A stretch of DNA of 5,309 nucleotides from assembly GCA_023150055.1 (NCBI GenBank), contig JAKLLP010000169.1, forward strand, positions 1 to 5,309, given 5' to 3'. The stretch's first letter is position 1. Each line of letters begins with the position of its first letter. A program made the translations under genes and the position numbers. Below the pieces are notes generated by a model. The model ran no database searches. It was not told the origin of the DNA and saw only the letters and a program-made list of their open reading frames with translations. This document shows positions 1-5,309 of the stretch, piece by piece. Source of the stretch: Gammaproteobacteria bacterium (lineage in GTDB: Bacteria > Pseudomonadota > Gammaproteobacteria > Steroidobacterales > GCA-2729495).

Positions 1-1
1 A

Positions 2-44
2 GGTCTCCGCCGTCGCTCCCCGATACTCGCTTTGGGCGGAGACC
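2..44 (+). repeat. Perfect 10-bp inverted repeat (possible stem-loop)
   Basis: GGTCTCCGCC at 2-11 is exactly complementary to GGCGGAGACC at 35-44, with a 23-nt loop. No T-run follows (the next bases are CCCCGCC), so it is not a standard intrinsic terminator. It could be the end of an upstream transcript, a leader structure or a protein-binding palindrome. The right arm has a second possible partner: GGGCGGA at 34-40 is also complementary to TCCGCCC at 60-66. The complementarity is visible; any function is inference. Confidence 0.5.
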
Positions 45-53
45 CCCGCCTCC

Positions 54-66
54 GGGCGGTCCGCCC
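54..66. repeat. Short GC palindrome, 6-bp arms
   Basis: GGGCGG at 54-59 and CCGCCC at 61-66 flank a single central T. As DNA this is a near-perfect dyad that could be a protein site. As RNA it can form only a 4-bp stem. Such palindromes arise easily in DNA this GC-rich, so functional confidence is low. Confidence 0.25.
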
Positions 67-163
67 ATCACAGACCGCCAACGTATTTGCGGAACACCAC
101 ACCAGGCGCTGCAGGCCGCGGGCCGGCGACGCGGCGGCGCAGGCCAGCGGGGGTGGCGCGGCA

Positions 164-191
164 GCCGGAGCCTTTTCCGCAGGGCTCCGGC
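164..191 (+). repeat. 9-bp stem with 10-nt loop in the gltB leader
   Basis: GCCGGAGCC at 164-172 is perfectly complementary to GGCTCCGGC at 183-191, with the loop TTTTCCGCAG between. It lies 62 nt before the gltB start codon and does not cover the ribosome-binding region. It matches no riboswitch class I can recognise. It could be a leader hairpin or a stability element, or simply a by-product of base composition. Confidence 0.4.
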
Positions 192-244
192 CCCGTAAAC
201 TGGGCGGCTGCGGTGCCGACCCCTGGCGCCGCCCCTCGCAAACC

Positions 245-248
245 AAGG
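245..248 (+). promoter_or_regulatory. Weak ribosome-binding site for gltB
   Basis: AAGG, a partial Shine-Dalgarno match, sits 5 nt before the ATG at 254. It is weak. The start is supported more by the length of the resulting propeptide and by the absence of any in-frame ATG, GTG or TTG between 254 and the catalytic Cys codon at 344. Confidence 0.35.
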
Positions 249-253
249 CCGCC

Positions 254-3094
254 ATGAGACAACGCGATTCACGACCCGGCATACCCCGGGCTGCCGCCCC
301 TCGGAAACAGGGTCTTTACGATCCGGCATTCGAGCACGACGCCTGTGGCGTCGGTTTCGTCGTCGACATCAAGGGTCGCAAGTCGCACCGCATCCTCGAA
401 CAGGCCATCGAGGTCCTGCGCAACCTCGACCACCGGGGTGCCTGCGGCTGCGAGGTGAACACCGGTGACGGCGCCGGCGTGCTGCTGCAGATGCCGCACC
501 GCTTCCTCGAGCAGGCCTGCGAAAAGGCCCATATAACCCTGCCCGGCCCGGGCCAGTACGGCTGCGGGCTGGTGTTCTTTCCGCGCGGCGACGTTTCCAA
601 GCGGCGCAAGCTCGAGCAGCGCTTCGAGCAGATCGTGCAGTCCGAGGGCCAGGTTTTCCTCGGCTGGCGCACGGTCCCGACCCACAACAAGATGCTGGGC
701 GCGACGGCGCGGGCGAGCGAGCCGTTCATGCGCCAGGCGTTCATCGGGCGTGACCCGCAACTCGCGGACGACATGGCGTTCGAGCGCAAGCTCTACATCA
801 TCCGCAAGCGCGCCTACAGCGAGATCCGCACCTCGACTATCGACGGCGCCGAGCACTGGTATCTCTGCAGCCTCTCCTACAAGACCATCGTCTACAAGGG
901 CATGCTGCTGACCCGGCAGCTCGCCGAATACTTCCCGGACCTGACGGACCCGGCGATGGAGACCGCGCTCGCCCTGGTGCATTCGCGGTTCTCGACCAAT
1001 ACCTTTCCGAGCTGGGACCGGGCGCACCCTTACCGCTATCTCGCGCACAACGGCGAGATCAACACGCTGCGCGGCAATGTCAACTGGATGACGGCGCGGG
1101 AAGCCCGCTTCGAATCGGAGCTGTTCGGCGACGACATGGAGAAGATCCCGCCGATCGTCAACCCGAACGGCAGCGACTCGGCCATGTTCGACAACGTGCT
1201 GGAACTGCTGGTACTCGCCGGCCGTTCCCTGCCGCATGCGGCCATGATGATGATTCCCGAGCCCTGGTCCAACCACGGGGACATGGACGACGCCAAGCGC
1301 GCCTTCTACGAGTATCACTCCAGTCTCATGGAGCCCTGGGACGGCCCTGCCTCGATCGCCTTCACGGACGGCGTGCAGATCGGGGCAGTGCTCGACCGGA
1401 ACGGCCTGCGCCCATCGCGCTACTACGTCACGAAAGACGGTCTCGTCATCATGGCCTCCGAGGCGGGTGTGCTCGAAGTGCCACCGCAGGACGTGCTGAC
1501 CAAGGGTCGGCTGCAGCCGGGGCGCATGTTCCTCGTCGATACCCGTGAGGGCCGCATCATCGACGACGAGGAGATAAAGGCCACGGTCGCGCGCGAGCAA
1601 CCCTATCGGCAGTGGCTCGACCAGCACCTCGTGCACCTCGACGACATCGCCGTCGCCCCGGAAGTCCCGGCGCCGGACCATGACACGCTGCTGCAGCGGC
1701 AGATGTCCTTCGGCTACACCTACGAGGACCTGCGCATCCTCCTCCTGCCCATGGCGCGCGATGGTGTCGAAGCCGTCGGCTCGATGGGCAACGACACGCC
1801 GCTGGCGGCGCTATCGGACAGGCCACGGCTGCTGTTCGACTATTTCAAGCAACTTTTTGCGCAGGTCACCAACCCGCCGATCGACTGCATCCGCGAGGAG
1901 ATCATCACCGCCTCCGAGGTCTGGCTGGGCTCGGAGGGCAACCTGTTGCAGCCACAGCCCGCGGACTGTCGCCGCGTGGAACTCGACGGGCCGATCCTCA
2001 CCAACGAGCAGTTCGCCAAGGTGCGCCGACTCGACCTGCCGGGCATCCGTGCCGGCGTGCTGCCGAGCCTGTTCCGCGTCGCACGCGGCGAGAAAGGCCT
2101 GGTCGCCGCGCTCGAGGAGATACGCGAGCGCGCCCGCCGCATGATCGAGGATGAAGGCCTGAACGTGCTCATCCTGAGCGACCGGGGCGTGAACCGGGAT
2201 TACGCCGCGATCCCAGCCCTGCTCGCCGTGTCCGGCCTGCACCACTTCCTGATCCGCGAGGGGCTGCGCACGCGGGTGAGCCTCGTGCTCGAGACCGGCG
2301 AGGCCCGCGAAGTCCATCACTTCGCGCTGCTCATCGGTTACGGCTGCAGCGCCATCAATCCCTACCTTGCCTTCGAGACCATCGACGGCATGATCCGCGA
2401 GGGGCTGCTGACCGGGATCGACCACAAGAGCGCCTGCAGGAACTTCGTCAAGGCCGCCACCAAGGGCGTGGTCAAGGTCATGTCGAAGATGGGCATCTCT
2501 GCCGTGCAGAGCTACCACGGCGCCCAGGTGTTCGAGGCGGTCGGCCTGCGCCAGGACGTCATTGACGAATACTTCACCTGGACGCCGTCACGGATCGGCG
2601 GCATCGGCATCGATGTCGTCGCCAGGGAAGCGCTCATGCGGCACAGGAGCGCCTTCCCGCAGCGCGCCGTCGATGGGCATACGCTGCCGCCCGGCGGCCA
2701 GTACCAGTGGCGCGTCGGCGGCGAGCATCACCTGTTCAACCCGGAATCGATCCACCGTTTGCAGAAAGCGGTGCGCACCGGCAGTTACCAGACCTACAAG
2801 TCCTACGCCGAACTGATCAACGACCAGGCGCGCCAGAAGAGCACGCTGCGGGGACTGCTCGGCTTCACCTCCGGCAAGAGCGTGCCCCTCGACGAGGTGG
2901 AATCGGTCGAGAGCATCATGCGCCGCTTCAAGACCGGTGCGATGTCCTACGGGTCGATCAGCAAGGAAGCGCACGAGACGCTCGCCATAGCGATGAACCG
3001 CATCGGCGGCAAGTCGAACACCGGCGAGGGCGGCGAGGATCCCGAGCGCTTTTCGCCCCTGCCGAACGGCGACTCGCGCAATTCCGCGATCTAG
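254..3094 (+). CDS. gltB: GltB N-terminal part: glutaminase, central domain, start of FMN domain
   Basis: This 946-residue product ends at the amber codon. ATG 254 leaves a 30-residue Arg/Pro/Ala-rich propeptide before Cys31 in EHDACGVGF. Removal of such a propeptide exposes the N-terminal Cys nucleophile of class II (Ntn) amidotransferases. Glutaminase motifs follow: [12 protein letters not shown] (243-254), HNGEIN (265-270), GSDS (306-309) and NGLRPSR (383-389). The central domain includes DYFKQLF from 529 and the long segment up to about 800. The FMN domain begins with [10 protein letters not shown] (894-903) and [10 protein letters not shown] (924-933), then stops after RNSAI. The glutaminase half looks intact. 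The product lacks most of the FMN barrel, the iron-sulfur ligands and the beta-helix, so it should not synthesise glutamate. Whether a fragment this size folds or survives cannot be told from sequence. A TTG at 32 is the alternative start but gives an implausible 104-residue presequence. Confidence 0.85.
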   Translation: MRQRDSRPGIPRAAAPRKQGLYDPAFEHDACGVGFVVDIKGRKSHRILEQAIEVLRNLDHRGACGCEVNTGDGAGVLLQMPHRFLEQACEKAHITLPGPGQYGCGLVFFPRGDVSKRRKLEQRFEQIVQSEGQVFLGWRTVPTHNKMLGATARASEPFMRQAFIGRDPQLADDMAFERKLYIIRKRAYSEIRTSTIDGAEHWYLCSLSYKTIVYKGMLLTRQLAEYFPDLTDPAMETALALVHSRFSTNTFPSWDRAHPYRYLAHNGEINTLRGNVNWMTAREARFESELFGDDMEKIPPIVNPNGSDSAMFDNVLELLVLAGRSLPHAAMMMIPEPWSNHGDMDDAKRAFYEYHSSLMEPWDGPASIAFTDGVQIGAVLDRNGLRPSRYYVTKDGLVIMASEAGVLEVPPQDVLTKGRLQPGRMFLVDTREGRIIDDEEIKATVAREQPYRQWLDQHLVHLDDIAVAPEVPAPDHDTLLQRQMSFGYTYEDLRILLLPMARDGVEAVGSMGNDTPLAALSDRPRLLFDYFKQLFAQVTNPPIDCIREEIITASEVWLGSEGNLLQPQPADCRRVELDGPILTNEQFAKVRRLDLPGIRAGVLPSLFRVARGEKGLVAALEEIRERARRMIEDEGLNVLILSDRGVNRDYAAIPALLAVSGLHHFLIREGLRTRVSLVLETGEAREVHHFALLIGYGCSAINPYLAFETIDGMIREGLLTGIDHKSACRNFVKAATKGVVKVMSKMGISAVQSYHGAQVFEAVGLRQDVIDEYFTWTPSRIGGIGIDVVAREALMRHRSAFPQRAVDGHTLPPGGQYQWRVGGEHHLFNPESIHRLQKAVRTGSYQTYKSYAELINDQARQKSTLRGLLGFTSGKSVPLDEVESVESIMRRFKTGAMSYGSISKEAHETLAIAMNRIGGKSNTGEGGEDPERFSPLPNGDSRNSAI
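3092..3094 (+). other. gltB: In-frame amber codon at a conserved Lys position
   Basis: The coding line reads ATC-TAG-CAG-GTG-GCT. The family sequence here is [10 protein letters not shown] (E. coli GltB has [12 protein letters not shown], from memory), so TAG stands where Lys is expected and a single A-to-T change from AAG explains it. The base after the stop is C. The gltB terminator itself is TGA, so the window gives no information on normal TAG use in this genome. Confidence 0.9.
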
Positions 3095-3097
3095 CAG

Positions 3098-4882
3098 GTG
3101 GCTTCGGGACGCTTCGGCGTCACCAGCGAGTACCTGATCAACGCCGCGGAAATCCAGATCAAGATGGCGCAGGGCGCGAAACCCGGCGAGGGTGGCCAGC
3201 TGCCCGGTACCAAGGTCTATCCCTGGGTCGCCAAGACGCGCTATACGACGGCCGGTGTCGGGCTGATCTCGCCGCCGCCGCACCATGACATCTACTCCAT
3301 CGAGGACCTGGCGGAGCTGATCCACGACCTGAAGAACGCCAACCGCGAAGCGCGCATCAGCGTGAAGCTGGTGGCCGAGGTCGGAGTGGGCACCATCGCC
3401 GCAGGCGTCGCCAAGGCGCACGCGGACGTCGTCCTCATCAGCGGCTACGACGGCGGCACCGGCGCTTCGCCGCAGACCTCCATCACCCACGCCGGGCTGC
3501 CCTGGGAACTCGGCCTCGCCGAGACCCACCAGACGCTGGTGCTGAACAACTTGCGCAGCCGCATCCGCGTGGAAACCGACGGCCAGCTCAAGACCGGGCG
3601 CGACGTCGTCATCGCGGCACTCCTCGGCGCGGAGGAGTTCGGCTTCGCGACGGCGCCGCTCGTGACCGTCGGCTGCATCATGATGCGGGTATGCCACCTC
3701 AACACCTGCCCGACCGGGGTGGCCACGCAGGATCCGCGACTGCGTGAGAAGTTCACCGGCAAGCCCGAGCATGTCGTCAACTTCATGCGTTTCGTCGCCG
3801 AGGAGGCTCGCGAACTGATGGCCGAGCTCGGCTTCCGCAGCATCGACGAGATGGTCGGCCGCGTCGACCGCCTCGAGCCGCGCAAGGCCCTCGACCACTG
3901 GAAGGCCCGCGGCTTCGATTTCAGCAACATCCTCTACCAGCCGGACGTGGAGCCGGAGGTGGGCCGCTACTGCCAGATCCCGCAGGACCACGGGCTGGAG
4001 GAGTCGCTCGACGTGACCCGTCTCCTCGATATCTGCCGCCCGGCCATCGAGCGCGGCGCGACCGTGCGCGCCGAACTGCCCATCCGCAACGTCCATCGCG
4101 TGGTCGGCACCATCACCGGCAGCGAGGTGACGAAAAAATGGGGCGGCAAGGGGCTGCCCCACGACACCATCAGCATCAGGTTCACGGGCTCGGCCGGGCA
4201 GAGCTTCGCCGCCTTCATGCCGAAGGGCATGACCTTCACCCTCGAAGGCGACGCCAACGACTACTTCGGGAAGGGCCTGTGCGGGGGCAAGATCATCGTC
4301 CATCCGCCCGCAGGATCGACCTTCGCCGCGGAGGAAAACATCATCGTCGGCAACGTGGCCCTGTACGGCGCCACCAGCGGCGAGGCCTACATCCGCGGCA
4401 TGGCCGGCGAGCGGTTCGCCGTGCGCAACAGCGGCGTGGACGCGGTCGTCGAGGCCGTGGGCGACCACGGCTGCGAATACATGACCGGTGGCCGCGTCGT
4501 CATCCTCGGTCCCACGGGGCGCAACTTCGGCGCCGGCATGTCGGGCGGTACCGCCTACGTGCTCGACGAAGCCGGGACGTTCCCCGGCAACGTCAACCGG
4601 CAGATGGTCGGAACCGAGAGCCTGGAGGATGCGGGGGAAATCGCCGCCGTCCGTGAACTGATCGAGCGCCATGCGGCGCTGACCGGCAGCGAGCGGGCCC
4701 GCGCCGTGCTCGACAACTGGGCAGGACTGCTGCCACGTTTCGTCAAGGTCATTCCGCGCGATTACCAGCGGATGCTTTCCTGCATCCGCCGCGCCCACGA
4801 GCAGGGCCTGACCGGCGACGAGGCGATCATGGTGGCTTTCGAGGAAAACGCCCGCGATCTCGCGCGCGTCGGCGGTAACTGA
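3098..4882 (+). CDS. gltB: GltB C-terminal part: FMN/3Fe-4S barrel remainder and GXGXG domain
   Basis: This segment stays in the same frame as the N-terminal part and is open from the codon after the TAG. GTG 3098 is only a nominal start: it encodes the Val of QVASGRFGV and has no Shine-Dalgarno sequence before it. Full-length numbering: GAKPGEGGQ (974-982) and PPPHHD (to 1012) are FMN/2-oxoglutarate barrel motifs; [10 protein letters not shown] spans 1064-1073; GC-x5-C-x4-CPTGVATQ gives Cys1141, Cys1147 and Cys1152, the 3Fe-4S ligands by family spacing. The end is the GXGXG beta-helix, with [17 protein letters not shown] from 1366 and GAGMSGG at 1426-1432. The gene stops at TGA 4880-4882. 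All conserved blocks look intact, which argues against long-standing decay. As a separate protein it would start inside the barrel and is unlikely to fold alone. It makes most sense as the second half of one gltB. Confidence 0.8.
   Translation: MASGRFGVTSEYLINAAEIQIKMAQGAKPGEGGQLPGTKVYPWVAKTRYTTAGVGLISPPPHHDIYSIEDLAELIHDLKNANREARISVKLVAEVGVGTIAAGVAKAHADVVLISGYDGGTGASPQTSITHAGLPWELGLAETHQTLVLNNLRSRIRVETDGQLKTGRDVVIAALLGAEEFGFATAPLVTVGCIMMRVCHLNTCPTGVATQDPRLREKFTGKPEHVVNFMRFVAEEARELMAELGFRSIDEMVGRVDRLEPRKALDHWKARGFDFSNILYQPDVEPEVGRYCQIPQDHGLEESLDVTRLLDICRPAIERGATVRAELPIRNVHRVVGTITGSEVTKKWGGKGLPHDTISIRFTGSAGQSFAAFMPKGMTFTLEGDANDYFGKGLCGGKIIVHPPAGSTFAAEENIIVGNVALYGATSGEAYIRGMAGERFAVRNSGVDAVVEAVGDHGCEYMTGGRVVILGPTGRNFGAGMSGGTAYVLDEAGTFPGNVNRQMVGTESLEDAGEIAAVRELIERHAALTGSERARAVLDNWAGLLPRFVKVIPRDYQRMLSCIRRAHEQGLTGDEAIMVAFEENARDLARVGGN
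3108..3121 (+). repeat. UUCG-tetraloop hairpin just after the amber codon
   Basis: GACGC (3108-3112), TTCG (3113-3116) and GCGTC (3117-3121) form a 5-bp stem closed by a C(UUCG)G tetraloop, an unusually stable RNA motif. It begins 13 nt after the TAG. The bases also encode the conserved G-R-F-G-V, so the hairpin may be a by-product of GC-rich codon choice. A role in read-through is speculation. Confidence 0.35.
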
Positions 4883-4884
4883 GC

Positions 4885-5309
4885 ATGGGAAAACCTACCG
4901 GATTCATCGAGTACCTGCGCGAACTGCCCGTCGACCGCAGCCCGCGCGAGCGCATCAGTGACTGGGCCGAGTTCCACCACCACATGGAGGAGAAGCGCCT
5001 GCGCCAGCAGGGCGCCCGCTGCATGGACTGCGGGGTGCCCTTCTGCCAGACCGGCAAGCAACTGAATGGCGGCGCCTCCGGCTGCCCGGTCAACAACCTG
5101 ATCCCGGAGTGGAACGACCTCGTCTATCGCGGGCTCTGGCGCGAAGCGCTCGAACGGCTGCACCTGACCAACAACTTCCCGGAATTCACCGGCCGGGCCT
5201 GTCCTGCCCCGTGCGAAGGCGCCTGCGTGCTCGGCATCAACGCCCCGCCGGTGACGATCAAGAACCTCGAGAACACCATCATCGACCGCGGCTGGGAAGA
5301 AGGCTGGGT
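4885..5309 (+). CDS. gltD: Glutamate synthase small subunit, N-terminal part (runs off the window)
   Basis: GltD is the NADPH- and FAD-binding subunit that feeds electrons to GltB. The ATG at 4885 gives [20 protein letters not shown], a familiar GltD start. The 141 codons present cover only the N-terminal iron-sulfur domain; the FAD and NADPH Rossmann domains lie beyond the right edge. Cysteines fall in two groups: C46-x2-C49-x4-C54 with C67-P, and C106-P-x2-C110-x3-C114. These are the ligand regions of the two low-potential 4Fe-4S clusters in GltS. The start lies 2 nt after the gltB TGA, with no clear Shine-Dalgarno of its own, so translational coupling to gltB is likely. A stop about 1.8 kb upstream in gltB could therefore lower its expression through loss of coupling or polarity. 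The sequence resembles the GltD type with a longer spacer between C54 and C67 ([12 protein letters not shown]) rather than the E. coli type (CEWKCPVHNYIP). Confidence 0.95.
   Translation, partial: MGKPTGFIEYLRELPVDRSPRERISDWAEFHHHMEEKRLRQQGARCMDCGVPFCQTGKQLNGGASGCPVNNLIPEWNDLVYRGLWREALERLHLTNNFPEFTGRACPAPCEGACVLGINAPPVTIKNLENTIIDRGWEEGW

Larger units (their letters stand above)
1..253 (+). other. gltB upstream leader, no convincing gene
   Basis: This GC-rich stretch precedes the chosen gltB start. The gltB frame stays open upstream to a TTG at 32. The 74 residues this would add are rich in Arg, Gly, Ala and Pro, look like nothing in GltB, and would push the catalytic cysteine to residue 105, far beyond a normal propeptide. 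I therefore read the stretch as non-coding leader or intergenic DNA. It contains the inverted repeats listed separately. No tRNA, no credible sigma-70 promoter and no sigma-54 (TGGCAC-N5-TTGC) promoter could be identified. The gene to the left lies outside the window. Confidence 0.6.
254..4882 (+). pseudogene. gltB: Glutamate synthase large subunit gene, interrupted by an in-frame TAG
   Basis: This is the whole gltB locus. GltB is the cytoplasmic catalytic subunit of NADPH-dependent glutamate synthase: glutamine + 2-oxoglutarate + NADPH gives 2 glutamate. Counting the TAG as one residue, the frame is 1542 codons, normal for bacterial GltB (about 1500). Domain order, numbered from ATG 254: propeptide 1-30; class II glutaminase from Cys31 to about 450; central domain about 480-800; FMN/2-oxoglutarate barrel about 830-1240 with 3Fe-4S cysteines 1141, 1147 and 1152; GXGXG beta-helix about 1270-1500. 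Codon 947 is TAG where the family has Lys. Both halves keep one frame, the same codon style and conserved motifs, so the lesion is a single base and is either recent or artefactual. Labelled pseudogene because it cannot give a full product under standard decoding; read-through or sequence error remain possible. Confidence 0.85.

Noticed and set aside
173..201. Possible sigma-70 promoter TTTTCC - 17 nt - TAAACT
   Set aside because: It matches only 3 of 6 and 4 of 6 consensus bases, and the -35 part falls in the loop of the 164-191 hairpin. Too weak to annotate.
32..253. Upstream extension of gltB from the TTG at 32
   Set aside because: It would give a 104-residue presequence before the catalytic Cys, with composition unlike the rest of the protein. 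ATG 254 gives a propeptide of normal size.
269..1681. Minus-strand open frame of 470 codons
   Set aside because: It is an antisense shadow of the glutaminase domain of gltB, with a low-complexity His/Val/Arg/Gly-rich translation and no recognisable domain.
3092..3121. Selenocysteine-type recoding or a viral read-through motif at the stop
   Set aside because: The codon is TAG, not TGA. The downstream CAG-GTG fits only the CAR part of the CAR-YYA read-through motif, which is known from eukaryotic viral mRNAs.
3060..3130. Frameshift or insertion as the cause of the gltB break
   Set aside because: Both halves are in the same frame and conserved residues run directly up to and after the TAG, so only a substitution is needed.
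2588..4798. Long open frame on the minus strand (736 codons) opposite gltB
   Set aside because: It lies wholly antisense to conserved gltB sequence. Its composition (rich in Ala, Asp, His, Val, Arg and Gly) is typical of mirror frames in GC-rich genes, and no protein family is recognisable.

Overview
The window holds a bacterial glutamate synthase (GOGAT) locus on the + strand: gltB, the large (alpha) subunit, followed after 2 nt by the start of gltD, the small (beta) subunit, which runs off the right edge. The DNA is strongly GC-rich with GC-ending codons throughout, and the protein motifs are plainly bacterial. A high-GC proteobacterium or similar Gram-negative is my best guess. I would not name a genus from this sequence.

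Layout: 1-253 is a GC-rich leader with no convincing gene, containing several perfect inverted repeats that could fold as RNA. 254-4882 is gltB, but it is interrupted by an in-frame TAG at 3092-3094. Reading through the TAG gives one continuous 1542-residue frame with the full GltB domain order: short propeptide, Cys-nucleophile glutaminase domain, central domain, FMN/2-oxoglutarate barrel with a 3Fe-4S site, and GXGXG beta-helix. The TAG sits where the family has a conserved lysine (motif [10 protein letters not shown]), so it is one base (AAG to TAG) from an intact gene. No frame change and no other lesion is visible. 4885-5309 is the N-terminal 141 residues of gltD, carrying the cysteines for its iron-sulfur clusters.

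How the genes work together: in NADPH-GOGAT, GltD oxidises NADPH and passes electrons through FAD and iron-sulfur clusters to the FMN of GltB. GltB hydrolyses glutamine, channels the ammonia, and reductively aminates 2-oxoglutarate to give two glutamates. With the TAG read as a stop, GltB would lack most of its FMN barrel, its 3Fe-4S ligands and its beta-helix domain, and should not make glutamate.

The main open question is whether the TAG is a sequencing or assembly error, a recent null mutation, or a codon that is read through. I see no sign of a novel multi-gene system. The rest of the window is an ordinary gltBD operon.
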